In this document: piece after piece, positions 11,770-24,509 of the stretch
Layout: each line of letters starts with the position of its first letter
Numbering within the stretch: position 1 is the first letter of the stretch
Assembly (NCBI GenBank): GCA_003255065.1
Contig: QAOA01001291.1
Location: 75,416-139,415 of the forward strand
DNA: 64,000 bases
Source of the DNA: Cercis canadensis
Taxonomy: Eukaryota > Streptophyta > Magnoliopsida > Fabales > Fabaceae
Direction of reading: 5' to 3'
The notes under the pieces: generated by a model
The model's database searches: none
What the model was told of the DNA's origin: nothing
The model's input: the letters and a program-made list of their open reading frames with translations, nothing else
Translations under genes and position numbers: made by a program

Positions 11770-12402
11770 GTTTTTGCCCTACAGGGATTTTTAAAATGTT
11801 AAAATACTAAAATACCATTTTGTGGCACTTATAGAGGGTATAATATATGGGGGTAGGTTAGTGATTTCATAAATTTAATTTGATAAAAATAAACAAAATA
11901 AAAGGTAAAAACCCTAACCCTATCTATCGATCATATCCTCTTGAACCTTTCCTCTCAAGACTATGTCTCTCTTGTATAGTACAGTGTACCAACACCANCC
12001 CATTTATACCTTGTGCTAAAATTTCAATTTAATTAAGAAAGTGGCCGCGAGGGGGAGGGGGAAGAGAATGATTCGATATTTGGTCAAAGAAGCTCTCATA
12101 CCATGTCAAGGAACTAACTCACCTAAAATCCTAAGTTGTTAGGTGAAAGCCCACAAATGATTTTATATCTAATAGTTTTTTCCCTACAGGGATTTTTAAA
12201 ATGTTAAAATACTAAAATACCATTTTGTGGCACTTATAGAGGGTATAATATATGGGGGTAGGTTAGTGATTTCATAAATTTAATTTGATAAAAATAAACA
12301 AAATAAAAGGTAAAAACCCTAACCCTATCTATCGATCATATCCTCTTGAACCTCTCCTCTCAAGACTATGTCTCTCTTGTACAGTACAGTGTACCAACAC
12401 CA
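11594..12402. repeat. 404-base duplication around an N (likely assembly join)
   Basis: 11594-11997 and 11999-12402 are nearly identical and are separated by one N at 11998. The duplication includes part of the miniature LTR element and the telo-box block. The near-identity and the N point to unmerged overlapping contigs or haplotypes. Confidence 0.75.
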
Positions 12403-12675
12403 CCCACCCTGCGGTTTGCCATCAGCCTCTAGCAGCATTGATTGTGTTGCCACAAGCCATCGCATAGTACCTAGACCCCATTAGTGCTCACCTTCAATCC
12501 CTTTCATCTCCACCATAGTTGTAGTCCCAAGGCCTTCATTCCTCAACTATGTCCAATGCGTTGCCGTTGCATACATCAAGTAGAAAGTCTATTTTTGGAT
12601 GTAAGCTCTTTGTTATTGTTCTCTTTTTTTACTAGAAAAAGTAACTTTGAGCTATATTTACCCCTCCCTTAGTAG
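12300..12675 (+). repeat. Array tail block with telo-box
   Basis: A block beginning with AAAACCCTAACCCTA (plant telo-box AAACCCTA) and continuing to GAGCTATATTTACCCC occurs here, at 29496-29865 and at 56615-56866 plus 57377-57510. It is the distal part of the array unit, upstream of exon 1. Telo-boxes are common just upstream of or within 5' ends of plant housekeeping genes, but no conserved reading frame runs through the three copies, so I see no gene. Confidence 0.5.
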
Positions 12676-13028
12676 TAGAGCTATCAAAACAGGCTAGATT
12701 AGCTTGTTCTGGCCCAATTCAATTTGGGTTGGGCCAATCAACAATAAAAGTCAAACGGCCTACACGGGTCATTAGCTAAATGGACCAGCTCGTATGCTTA
12801 ATATTTTTTTAAAAAAATTTGTTGATTATTTGTACTATTTAAAATTAGGCTAAAAACTAATAGGGCTTTGAGCCTTTTTCCTAATTGTGCTAAATTGTTA
12901 CTGGACCTAATTCCTAAATCCTAATAGAAGAAAAATAAAATTATAAATAAAACAAAAACAACTATTACCAACATTATCATCTACAAATGAGTCCTCAAAT
13001 GATCATAACCAAGTTTGAGGCAGGCTAG

Positions 13029-13894
13029 GTTGCACCGAAACGTGAGTTTTGGGGCCGTACCCGTTTCGGGTACGTTTCCGAAACGCGAAACTCGTCCTCA
13101 TTGCCAAAATGCCGACTTTTTTTTTTTTTTTTCATTTCAAAACTCGCTGCCATGGATCTGCGTTTGGTTTGATGATTTTCATCCATGACTTCATGTTCTG
13201 CCAAGATGTGAGAGAGAGAGATGGAGAAAGAAAGAGAATCAGAGTGAGAGGGGAAGACCACGAGAGAAAAGGAAAAGATGAAGATGAGACTCTGCAAATT
13301 CTTCAAGGAGTTCTGATAATACCTGCTGCTGTTGTTCTGCTATTACCCCCACACCTTGTTGAATGTTGCATTGCCAAATGAGAGAGAGAGGAAACAAAAC
13401 AAAAAAAAAATCACAGAGATAGAAGAAAAATTACAAAATTTACAAAAATTAAATTGAAAGGAGAGGGAGAGCGGGGGCTGGGGGGTGTTGGGGGCGCTGG
13501 GGAAGGAGAGGGAGAGCGCTGGGGCAGGGCGCAAGCGAGCGCGAGAGAGAGGGAGGAAGGCAGAGTGCAATGTCATCAATTATTTCTTCTTAAAAAAATG
13601 AAACAAAAAGAGCTGCTCAAGTTAATTTTTCTATTGGTAGAAATTACAAATGATAAATTGAAATCTCAATTATCTATTTTATTATTATTGTAATTTTTAA
13701 TAATTTTGGTTAAATTTTTTATTTTAAATAAAGTATGTGTTAATTTTATTTGATATATGTATATAATTATATATATAATTTATATATATGACGTGGCATA
13801 CCCATGCCGTACCCGTACCTTTATTTTTAAAAAAATGCCGTATCGGCGTTTCATACCCGTACCGGATACGAAACCCGTACCCGTACCCGTGCAA
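13029..13894. mobile_element. hAT-like non-autonomous element rich in CCCGTA repeats
   Basis: Both ends carry inverted copies of a GTACCCGT-rich subterminal region (13056-13098 and 13790-13893), with TTGCAC at the left and GTGCAA at the right. Subterminal short-motif repeats are typical transposase binding sites in hAT elements. No clean 8-base TSD was found. The interior is purine-rich and holds a G-quadruplex motif. Minus- and plus-strand frames of 70 to 110 codons inside look like low-complexity shadows. Confidence 0.45.
13473..13502 (+). other. Perfect G-quadruplex motif
   Basis: Four G runs of 5, 6, 5 and 4 bases are separated by loops of 2, 4 and 4 bases. This fits the canonical intramolecular G-quadruplex pattern and stands out in an AT-rich window. 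A shorter related G-rich phrase follows at 13518-13530. Confidence 0.8.
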
Positions 13895-15181
13895 CAGAGG
13901 AGATAGGCCAAAAGAGAAATAAGAAAGAGAACCTATATGATGCACTTGACTTTGTTAAACTTAAATTCTTGTTCATTGTTTTTTTTTTTGGTCGGCTGTA
14001 TTATTGACTAAAAATAATCCTACAAAATTTAAATATGAAACTATACAATAAATAATAACATCACTTTCATAATTTCACTTTACTTACTCTTAATAAAATT
14101 TAAATTTAAACTCCCAACAATAGAATATAGGGATTAAGGTTGTTCACCGGTTGGGTTGGAGGCCATTTGCCAATTAACCGACCACCGTTAGGTGGGAATT
14201 TTCCCTACCCGTTATTGACCAGCTGATCAAGGGAACCGATGGTTTTGGTTCCACATGGGTTGGGTTGGCTCGAGCAGGTTGAGCCAATTTGGGCTACATG
14301 GTCTTTTTCTTCTTCTTTTTTTTCCTGAACCATTTGGAGTGGTTTTGGGTTTCTTATAGGCCATCTTTGGCCCATTTGAAAAATTGCAACAATCAGCCCA
14401 AATCCTGAAAAATTACAGCCCAAATCCTAAAAAAAATGACATTATAAGTTACAATATGAAGGTTCTGTACATGGCATAATTCAAGAAATAAAAGTTAAGA
14501 CAAGAACATTTAAACAGAGAATGGAATTTCCTTTATGAACAAAGGTTCTGTACGTGGTAGTTCGTTCAAGTATAGCATATGAAAAATTAATGGATTTTCT
14601 ATACTGAGCATTGCGCAATGGCCACTAGTTGTACAATTACATAGTCAAAAGTCATCCTAGTAGTATAGCATATGTACCAAAAAACTAAATGCCCATGCCT
14701 TTACCCAAAAACCTAAAAGAGACATGCATATATATCTAGCAATTCAGTTATTAGTTCACCCAAAAACCCAAAAGAATTGGCTATATTTACCAAATACCAA
14801 TAATCCATATTTACCAATATCTACCATTCAAAAGAAATTGATGGCTTGCCATTTCTAGTCCTAGGCTGCCACCAATAATGAATTGATAAATGCTTGCAAT
14901 TTTTTAAATTACTTTCAAAATTAAGCTAATTTTAATCAAATAAATACACAACAATGCAGTTATACCTTCATTTATTTTCCAGTCAAATAAACTAAAACTT
15001 GACATTATCAATAAACAGCCATAGATTATTTTTTAGTCCTTTGGCCTCCAGTAGCTTCAGTAGGTCCTGCAACAGCTCCAGCAACATCAATCATGTTCCC
15101 AATACCAGTAGCCACTTCAAAAAAATTAAAAAGAATAACAGTAGTGAAAGCAAATATATTGCTAGCCCTATAAGTCTCTAG

Positions 15182-16210
15182 TTATGTTTTTATGATAACA
15201 GAATATCTTGTTATTTCTAATTTGTGTTGTTTTTCTCTAAGTTCTTTTTTAAAACAGATTTGAAAAGAAGCCTTGAAGAACTTGTTCTTGCCTCTGTGAT
15301 CAAGCTCCTCTGATAATGAGAGTTTCGAACTTTGCTGATGTGGACAAAGCTTGTCGAGGACTCCAGCCAAAATTATCCTTTTGCAAACTAACTAAGAGTT
15401 GTGTTAGTTGAGATTTGAAAGTTCCTTCTTGAAATGACTATTGTAAGGTCCTTGTTTCAAGGAAAAGTTTATCTACTTTTCTTACACAACGTAAGACTTT
15501 ATGGAACAAAAGGACAAAAGTCTTTTTGGTTGATTGACAATGTGTCAGCTGGTAGATGGCTATTTCTTTGCTTTTCTCTTGGTCCTTCACGTGCACAAGA
15601 AAGGAAATAAAACAAAGGAGTTTCCAAGGCTTCGAGTATGCATGAAGAGAAGTAAGAAGAAATTATTTTAGAGAGAGAAAGAAGCCATTGTTAAGCTTTT
15701 TACTTTTCTTCTTCCTCTCGGTTATCTCTTCATGTTTCAAGAACTTCATTGTATCATTTTTACTCTGTAAGAGAGTTTCTTATTTGGGGCTGCACTAAAA
15801 CACTTGGGTTTTGTATCTGGCTTTCTATGAGAGAAATCCATGAGAGTGATCTCTAGTGAGTTAAAGAGAGAGAGTTTATGATTAACTTGAAAAACAAAAA
15901 CCATGGTTGTGAAGATTGAAGAAGCTTGGAAAAATAAACTTGAAGAATAGTGGAACCCCATGATATGGGAGAAGTGGATGTAAGCATGTTAAGCCAAACC
16001 ACTATAAAGAGTCTTGTAGTTTTTCTTTTTCTCCATCTTTGATCTTCTGGATTAATTTCTATTTTGTTCTAAATAGTTTATTAAGTTATCTCGTTGTATT
16101 CAAATCTGGTATTTGTCAAAGAACTAGTTTGGAAGAGCTAATTCTTATACAAATATGTTATTTGAATTTGTTTTACGAGCAATTTTTAATTATTACTATT
16201 CACTCACTCT
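15182..16210 (+). mobile_element. Copia-type LTR remnant nested in the hAT element
   Basis: Its layout and several phrases match the remnant at 6108-7240, including the purine-rich middle and the block ending A-A-C-C-A-C-T-A-T-A-A-A (about 15997-16008). No internal region is attached. It is a solo LTR or fragment and looks old; its insertion is later than the hAT element it sits in. Confidence 0.5.
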
Positions 16211-16422
16211 TTAAGAATAGACTCTGCAACTCTCATATGTGAAATGCAGTAACAAAGAAAAACCCAAGAAAATAAAAATTTCATAAATGAATACCTGATT
16301 CTAGCTTCTCATAGCTTTCATCTTCTTAACCATTAAACTCAAAATTTTCAAAGTCAAACAAGGTCAATCTCAACCAATTTTGACAACAAATTAACATCAC
16401 CACTATCTTTGGAGAAAAAGAG

Positions 16423-17376
16423 CTTCTAAACACATCAAGAATTATGCCATTTGTAGAAAATGCAGATTCAGATGTAATAGTGTATACAGGAATAACTAAT
16501 ACATCCCTAGCAATGTGTGAGAGGATTGAAAACTTATATGCATTGGTTTAATTTCCACTAGCCCAAAACAGAGAAATTATCATCCTCCTCAATGCAAGCT
16601 TTGTTCAAGTACCTTTCCAATTCATTCTTGTCCTCCATTCTGTTTAGGATCCTCAAATGGCTCTAGAATGCCTATGCCTTGAATGGAAAGTGGACAATTG
16701 ATTGTTGTCTTAACTACTACTTGCACCAACAAAGGATAGCCCATCTAGGGCTATTCAGGAGGCTTAGATTACATAGTTGAGTACCATTCATAAAGCCTAT
16801 TAAGCTGATCTTTATCCTCTTAAGCTAAGTCATAAGAGACTAGATGATCTTCATATATTTCATTAAAAGCCCATTTAATAAAAATTAACTTATACATCTA
16901 TCTTCTAAACACATCAAGAATTATGCCAATTGTAGAAAATGTAGATTCAGATGTAACAATGTATACAGAAACAACTAATACATCCCTAGTAATGTGTGAG
17001 AGGACTGGAAACTTATATATATATTGGTTTAATTTCCACTAGCCCAGAACAGAGAAATTATCATCCTTCTCAATGCAAGCTTTGTCCAAGTACCTTTCTA
17101 ATTCGTTCTTGTCCTCCATTTTGTTTAGGACCATCAAATGGCTCTAGAATGCCTATGCCTTTGAATGGAAAGTGGACAATTGATTGTTGTCTTAACTACC
17201 ACTTGCACCAACAGAGGATAGCCCATCTAGGGCTATTCAGGAGGCTTAGATTATATAGTTGAGTACCATTCATAAAGCCTATTAAGTTGATCTTTAACCT
17301 CTTAGGCTAAGTCATAAGAGACTAGATGATCTTCATATATTTCACTAAAAGCCCATTTAGTAAAAATTAACTTATA
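16423..17376. repeat. 479-base tandem duplication in the hAT 3' coding part
   Basis: 16423-16895 and 16902-17376 are copies of one another with scattered differences (a few percent). Unlike the N-linked duplications there is no N at the join and the copies have diverged, so this is likely a real duplication. Each copy holds the hAT C-terminal domain. Confidence 0.75.
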
Positions 17377-19033
17377 CCTAGGGTCTAAGACACTAGCAAT
17401 AAACAATATTGGATTTATATTATCCACATTACCTTAATACTTATTAAACTTCTTCTTCATCTCACTAGCTATATTTCCTAGCATAAGATATTGGCTAATG
17501 CACTTTGAATCATGGCAAGTTGATGATATGCATCATTTGATGTCACATATAATGAACCAGACAAAGAAATAGTTACATGATTAAAAAAAAAATCAGAAAT
17601 TTAATGAAGCTCCTAGCATTGCTCAAATCAACTGAAGTATGCTAAAACTAGGGTCATCATCCATTAATATCTCAAATGCTTTTTGAAATGTCACAGCATC
17701 CACTAGCATAATAGAGGTTGAGTTCTACCTAGTTAGAACATCTAGACAAACCATGTTCTTACACTCTATGTGGGCATCATCAACACAGACATTAAATTTT
17801 TCTAGTCTAGAAGGAGATGACTTCACATATCTTACAGCATTATGTTTATAGGAAATTGACATATGTATGTCCTTCAAACCCTTATTAATAACTAGATTAA
17901 GANATTGCTCAAATCAACTGAAGTATGCTAAAACTAAGGTCATCATCCATTAATATCTCAAATGCTTTTTGAAATGTCACAACATCCACTAGCATAATAG
18001 AGGTTGAGTTCTACCTAGTTAGAACATCTAGACAAACCATGTTTCTACACTCTATGTGGGCATCATCAACACAGACATTAAATTTTTCTAGTCTAGAAGG
18101 AGATGACTTCACATATCTTACAGCATTATGTTTATAGGAAATTGACATATGTATGTCCTTCAAACCCTTATTAATAACTAGATTAAGAATATGGGAACAA
18201 CAACACATAAGCAAGAATTGACTATTCATCACTAAACTAGATGTATTAAGCCTCTTTCTCAAGTAAAAGATGGCTACATCATTGCTAGATGCATTATCAA
18301 TAGTCACAGTGAAAAGCTTATCAAGGCCTCATTCATTCAAGCAACTTTCAATATACTTACCTATAGTCTCACCCTTATGGTTAGGAATCAAGCTATAGCT
18401 CAAAATTCTTTTTTGTAAAATCTATTCATTATTAATAAAGTGTGCAGTCACTATCATATAATTTAAGTTTTGTAATGAAGTCCAATAGTCAGTAGTTATA
18501 CAGACCCGGGCATACTTAGACCTTAACTTAATCTTTTCATCCAAATACAACTATTAACAGTCTCTTGCAAGGGTAATACATGAAGGAACATGAAACTGAG
18601 GTTGTATTTTACCACAAAAGTGTCTAAACCCAACACACTCAACCATTTTAAATGCTTGTTCATCCACAATAACAAATAGAGCCAGTGCTTTTCTAACTTC
18701 TTCTAAATTATACAGTTGAGGTGCAATCATATTACTTTCTAACCCATCTTTTTTAGGCCGAAAATTTAACACTTTTTGTTTCAGGTCATTTAACAATGCA
18801 TATGGATACTTTAGGCAAATCTTTAGGTGAGCATTCATATTTGAGGTCCCATCTTTTTTAGAATCACAGAAATACTGATTTCGACAATAATTGCAGGTAG
18901 CAATATGATTAGTTACCTCATTATCAAGGACTTTTGTGAAATGATCCCAAGCAGGCGATTTTTTCCTCTTGCCACTTATAGACGACTTCATTTTCGCCCT
19001 CTTTGGAGTGGGTGGTTTCTTTCTTGCATCCAC
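16430..19033 (-). pseudogene. hAT transposase (BED zinc finger, hATC domain), decayed
   Basis: The N-terminal frame (18554-19033, 159 residues) starts with a Lys/Arg-rich stretch and a BED finger: S-P-A-W-D-H-F, then C-N-Y-C, C-D-S-K-K-D-G-T-S-N-M and H-L-K-I-C. A second frame (18011-18307) has M-T-I-D-N-A-S-S-N-D, the motif holding a catalytic Asp of the RNase H-like core, then C-S-H-I-L-N-L-V-I and S-S-P-S-R-L. The C-terminal dimerisation part (D-N-F-S-V-L type, then I-A-R-D-V-L-V-I-P-V and E-S-A-F-S-T-N-G) is seen in pieces at 16430-16620 and again at 16905-17100 because of a duplication. The frame is broken by several stops and shifts, and 17618-17902 is repeated after an N at 17903. It resembles RICESLEEPER-type plant proteins. 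Transposition would need an intact copy elsewhere. Confidence 0.85.
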
Positions 19034-20080
19034 GAGAGAAAGGTTATGATTAAGTATGGATCAACCAATTATTTTCCTTAGTCCATAGCCTTACAATAAT
19101 GAAACATAAACCAAAATAGAATTAAGGTTTGTAGAAGGTAGAACCATGAAAGCAAAATTAAAACATGAGCTAATTAAAAAATATAGAACATGATTTGCTA
19201 GAGCAACATAAAAAAAAAAAAAAAAGATACATAACTAGTAAGGAGCAAGAGACAACATGTAAAACCCTAAATCCCAAATCGATGAGACGACATATAAATC
19301 TAAGCAATATGTTAATCAAATATCATAACACTTAACAAAACCAATGCCTAATGAAACAACTAGCATAAACATACAAACAAACCCAAAAAAAAAATCCTAA
19401 ATCCTTAACTCGATGATGACATACAAACAAACCCTAACATATATTGATACTTAAATCACTAATACAACCTAGAATCAAGAGTAGAATGTTTGGTTACCTG
19501 TTTGAAGTGCACTACAAAATGACGAGAACCTTAGAGACTCAAGTGATAGGAGAGGACAAAGTAGAGATCACTATTTGCTTTTGTTTTTGAGTTTCTGAAG
19601 CCAATGAAACCAAAATCCCAATTGCGTTGACTGCAAAAGGATTACCCCTTGCCCTCCCCTTGCAATGCACTATTTATGCAAAAAAAAAAAAAATTTGCCA
19701 ATTCTTTAAGTATTTGGTCGAATTTGGTTTATTTGGTTTTCCTTACCTAAAACCAAATCAACTGGATGAAACCATTTTAATCAATCCCGACGTCCAATCT
19801 CGCCCATGTAGCTTCAGAAACCATCTGATTTGCTTGTCTTCAATCAGTTTCGGATGGATTTTCACAGGTATGGCGGGTTATGAACACCCCTAATAGGAAT
19901 TTTGAATTTGGGAGGAGAGTGTGGGATTTGGCCAAATGATAAGGGGGGGTGGGCAGCCAGCATGGCCCAAATACAAATGGGCTACAAGCCAATTTGACCC
20001 ATTTTATTTGGGCTAAAATTTTATGAATCCGTCTGTTTTTTAGAATGGGCCAAGCCCAATTTGATAGCTCAACTTAACAG

Positions 20081-21600
20081 TATAGACTATAAAAAGCATT
20101 GTGGGTTTAACTTTATGTTTTATTTTTTTGTTGGACTAATGAAGTGATTTACATATGGTTTGTAATTTTACTGAATGCTATAGGATTTTAACGGCAATCA
20201 GTAAAACGGAAGTGAGCCTGAGATGGTTGATTGCTGCTGCTCCTCATGAGCAAAACCAGGCAAAACTTGTACACCCAAGTCTTAATATATGTGTTGACTA
20301 TATATGGAGTTATTGATTTTCTGTTAAACTCAATTTGCTTTAGGTCTTGTGGAGTATTCTTGAAGCATGTGTTATTAACTTAGTGAACTCAGCAGTATGT
20401 TGCTACTTTGCGTAAGTAATTGGAACAACTAGTTGAAGAAAGGACTCAAGAAGGCACATATGAAGGATTTGAGTCAGACCTACAACATTGTATATTAACA
20501 ACAGTTAGTTTCTTGTAAAATATATAAATAGAGTAATATAGGAAAAGTATTAGAAAAATATTAAAAAAATAATACAGAATAGTAATTTTTTTTAACAAAA
20601 TTAAACTCAAATTCTGTTAACTTTTTTTAAATCTACCCCTCATTTACGCTCTCAATGAGGAGTTGTGTAGCTTTATCTCCCTTGAAGGGGTAATAGCTTA
20701 GCAATCACCTTATTTTATAATTCAGACCACAATCTTCTACTGGTTTTAGAGCCATTACTCGTGCCTTGTGAACTGCTGCATTGTTTATTAATTTATTTTT
20801 TTTGGTATTTTTGGTTACGACTATGGATTTGAACACAAAACACATAAACTTTGGAGATGACCTCAATACCACTCAATTACAAGCTATTTGGTTTGCATTG
20901 TTTATTTTTGAGTGATAATCGTTTATCATGATTATTATACACGTTGGGCCACCTTCCCTTCTCCTATTCTTCAATATCTCTCCCAGAAACACAAACCAGA
21001 GAACAAGTTTTTGACCGGTAGACACAGACTCACATTTCAAATTGCAAAAAAGATTTTTAGAATAGGAAAATTCTTAGATTCTCAAATAGAATTTCAAATC
21101 AACGAAATTGATTACAGAATCAAAATTCTTATATTCTTCAATTCACATTTCAATTAGCTTATCAGCATCATGGTAACCAAAGGATAAGGAAAGGAAGGAG
21201 AGTATCTACGAAGGATGATCCAAGCCAGAAGCTTTGTTGGCAATTCCAGCATCTCTTACTCTTTCACGTACTTAGATTTGACCCTTCAGGTATTTTTGAA
21301 GTTTCACTCTTTACTTTCTCTTTAAGAGATTGGGTTTATATGTAGCATATTTCTAAACATAAGGAACATATGTGTAGGTTTTCAAAACAGAAGCAAAATA
21401 AGTGTAAAATCAACATAATGTAAGAGAGGTTAAAATTTCTCCAATATATGTAGTTCAAGATACTTGAACTATGGTGAGATTTTCCTTATAAAGGGCTTCA
21501 GTTGTGATTACACATATTTTTATTGAAAACTCATATATATAGCTCCAGCCAAAAACATATACAAGAGAATCTGACTTACTTTTTACCAAGTAGGTGCCAA
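20081..21600. other. Region without a recognised gene; one SINE-like piece
   Basis: 20812-20885 read on the minus strand has a tRNA-like A box and B box (GTTCAAATCC) and is probably a SINE head. 20353-20413 begins after TTTGCTTTAG and ends at a GTAAG donor, so it could be a stray exon, but I do not recognise it. From about 21040 the sequence matches 38525-39270 beside copy 5, so it belongs to the array unit. On the minus strand of that shared part E-L-P-T-K-L-L-A-W-I is open in both copies; function unknown. Confidence 0.4.
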
Positions 21601-21740
21601 AAACTCATTAATCTAGTCAGCATTTTCTGGTGCCAATTGCCAACTAGGGGCCAAAAGTTAACAATGAAAAGTTGAAGTTCATAAAATGGAACAAATACAA
21701 GTTTAGACAATGCATTAAACTCGAACCCAAATTTGAGGTC

Positions 21741-21868
21741 CTACAGCAACAGCACCAATAACCAAGCACCCAAATGCAGCCTCCCCCTGAAAGAATCAAC
21801 AACATCCACTTTCTTAAGTTCCCAGACATCCTTGGGTTTCGGTGGAGCTGGATTCGATGCAGACGGCT
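21741..21868 (-). other. Conserved block 3' of RING copy 3 (possible exon 3)
   Basis: After a TTCTAG acceptor-like site the frame reads P-K-D-V-W-E-L-K-K-V-D-V-V-D-S and then a hydrophobic run to a stop at 21741. It is the counterpart of 7741-7891, 30330-30478 and 39530-39662. Confidence 0.35.
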
Positions 21869-23116
21869 CTAGAATTAGGGGGAAAGAATGAAAAGAGAGA
21901 AAAAAGTTTTTCAAGTTATTTACCATACTACCATTAATAACTCTCTTATTTATCATATTGCCATCATGAAAACTAGAGTTTTAGAAAATGGAATTCCATG
22001 GTTCCCAAGTTATGTGAGAGGGGTAAAGGCGGAAAACACATCTCTATAGAAAATTCAAGGTAGAATGTCATCATAAAAATCTCAAAAAAACTATAAGTCA
22101 CTTAGTATGGGTCACGTCTCCAAATTGTTGACAGAATTTAAGTTTAATAAGGTCAAAAAATTATTAATATTTTAACATGTTTTTTAGTAACTCTCACTTA
22201 TTTTTTCGAAATCTTTACAATAATACTAAGGCCTCGTTTGGATAGCATAGCTTACAGCTTATTAGAGTTTCTCTACTAATATAAGTGTTTTTATGAGAAA
22301 AAAATAGTGTTTGGATCAACTTATATAAGTAGCTTATAACCCTTTAAAAAGCTATTTTTAACTTATTTTATGAAGCTATTTTTTTAAGCTTCTAAAAAAA
22401 GCCTTGTGGGAAAGCTATTTTTGAGTATGACCGGCAAGCTCTTCTGAAAATTTATGTGCAATTCTACCCCAGAGCATCTCTCATCTTCAACACTCCGTAT
22501 CTCTCTCACCATCAACCTTCTCAGTTCTCTGTGTCTCCCAGTTTCTTCCATCCACGTTTTGAGACTTATCCATGGCTTCTCCATCTCCATTTGTCGTTTC
22601 TGCCGCACCTAAGTGCTGGTTGGCCAAAATTTCTGTCCACCTCTTCTGAAAATGTAATCGAAAGCCACATGCGAGAGGTTGCAGCGGGCACAATGGGAGT
22701 GCCACCATCGGATCCCGTCCGGTCTGGGTCGCGACACTGTGTGCCATCACCAGAACCACGCCCTAGCCAAGTGCCTCGTCTCCTTTGCCTGCCCCCAAGA
22801 ATCTGAGGCCGTGCGGAGCTCTGCTCCAGCAGCGGCACCGCTCTCAGTGTCAACAGGCTCAGCTTTCTCTCTCCCTCTGTCTCTCTTCTCATCAACAAAA
22901 TCCCTAACCCTAAAGCTGGGATTTCTTATTTTTTTCCCCTTTTTTTTGTAGAAAAATGTGATTTTTCTTTTCGTGCTGAAGAAAAATGTGCTTCACATAA
23001 TCCGTAATTGATTTTTTCTCAGGCAATCTTCAGCAAATCGAGCCTCCATTTCACTAATATAGCGTTGATCGAACATTGACCCAACCATTTCTGAAGCGAT
23101 CGATACCGGAAGAGCC

Positions 23117-23186
23117 ATGTTCAGGCGACTAACCGGCGTTTGCATTAAGAGTCAAAGCTTTTCCTCTCTTTGGTCCCACACCTCAG
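23117..23186 (+). pseudogene. Captured first exon with mitochondrial-presequence character
   Basis: An ATG at 23117 in the context AGAGCCATG opens a frame starting MFRRLTGVCIKSQSF, rich in Arg, Lys and Ser with no acidic residue, and ends at a CAG/GTGACA donor. It is preceded by a CT-rich stretch like a plant 5' leader. This looks like the first coding exon of a nuclear gene for a mitochondrial protein, carried inside a Harbinger element. I cannot name the gene, and no second exon is recognised downstream. It could instead be a chance frame of 23 codons. Confidence 0.4.
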
Positions 23187-24509
23187 GTGACAAGTTCATT
23201 CTGCTTCTTCTAGTTCCCCTTGCGATTTTGTTTTTCTTATGCTAGCTGATTGGGAATTTAATTTCTGAATTTGGGTATGTGATTTCTACTTACAGAATCT
23301 TTGAAGTGCATTTTAACTGTGTTTACAGCACCAATCCGTTCACTTAAACTTCATGATTCATAATACCTTAGAAGACATTATTACAATAAGGGGATGTGAT
23401 GCAAATGTTAGGTCACTGCATTAGGTTGCTGTATTTAGTATTTGGTTTTTTTTTTTGTTTTTTTTTTTGGGTATTTAACAAACAACAACTTCAGCTAAGT
23501 GGGGTTCATTTTATGGTCTTAAAAAATCTCTACATATAAGCAACTGGAAAATGGATGGGAAATTTTTCTTTGAATTTAAGGATGCTTGAAAATTTTGAAA
23601 TATCTGGTTTTGGGCATGTTACATTTTTATGACTCTGCTTGCTTTGGCTTAAAATCAGTGTACTTGGCTAAAGAAGGTTAGGCTTTGAAATTCTGGTATC
23701 ATTGTCTCATTCTGATGCTCTATATTGCCTATTTGATGGGACTATCCACCCAAGAGTATGAAAGAGAGTCACAGAGGAAAAATGGATTTTGTTGATATCA
23801 GCAATAGGACTCCATTGGGTTCCCATTTTATAGCACTGATGCTATATAATCAAAAAATAAAAAAAGTAGTTGACCTTGATAATGTAAGTAATCTACCCAC
23901 CTTAGTAATTGAATTGATTACAGCTATTTAGATCTTCAAAAATTGAATTACCACATCTATTTAGAACCTGTTATGTATCTAATAATTTTAATCTGTAATA
24001 ACCTATCACCTATAGTGTTGCTTTGTCAAGTACCAAGACTTATATATTAGTTCCTTTTCTATATTGGCTTGATGGTAGATGCGTGTTACTTTTTCAAAAC
24101 ATAATCAGGTTTAACTTCTTCTAACAGTGATATGGAGAATACATCTCTGTCAAGTTCAATTTGATTATGTTTTAAATAGTAAAGTAGCAAAAGCAGACAC
24201 AGACACAAAGGAAAACTATTTCCTACTCATGAGAAATTCATTCGGGGATGTTTTCTGCCTTTTTGTGGATTGGGAATTAGGGATCAATTTATATAAGGTT
24301 TGTCCTTTGATGTAGCTTTGGCTTTGGCAGATTAGTTACTTACATTCTAAAGTTGGGTTTTTATTTGCAGAATCATCTATATCTTTTCATAATGATTGGT
24401 CCATTTTAACCATAAAAGGGTCAACTTCAAGTAGTAGCTGGCCATGGAGTACTTCATTACCTGATGATTCTGTCATGACTTAGTGTATCTCTCTTGAGAC
24501 TGGCAGGTT

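Larger units (their letters stand above)
14135..19892 (-). mobile_element. hAT element with BED-finger transposase remains
   Basis: The ends are TAAGGTTGTTCAC and, reverse complement of the right, TAGGGGTGTTCAT, matching at 10 of 13 positions. The 8-base flanks ATAGGGAT (14127-14134) and ATAGGAAT (19893-19900) match at 7 of 8, the size expected for hAT. The transposase gene runs on the minus strand. A Copia-type LTR remnant is nested at 15182-16210. 19034-19892 is the 5' end and leader of the element and 14135-15181 its 3' end, with no other gene visible. Confidence 0.7.
12676..20072. mobile_element. Outer hAT-like element (composite, nested)
   Basis: The left end TAGAGCTATCAAAAC and the right end, reverse complement TTGAGCTATCAAATT, are inverted repeats, with 8-base flanks matching at 6 of 8 positions (CTTAGTAG and CTTAACAG). 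Within it lie two other hAT-type elements and an LTR remnant. The left 350 bases are also found beside copies 3 and 5, so part of this element predates the array. Given the weak TSD, the boundaries are provisional. Confidence 0.4.

Noticed and set aside
11900-12310. AAACCCTAACCCTA stretches as interstitial telomere
   Set aside because: Only one to two telomere-like units are present each time; this is a telo-box-like motif, not a telomeric array.
13025-13579. Overlapping frames of 70 to 110 codons on both strands
   Set aside because: They lie in purine- or pyrimidine-rich parts of a non-autonomous element and encode only repetitive residues.
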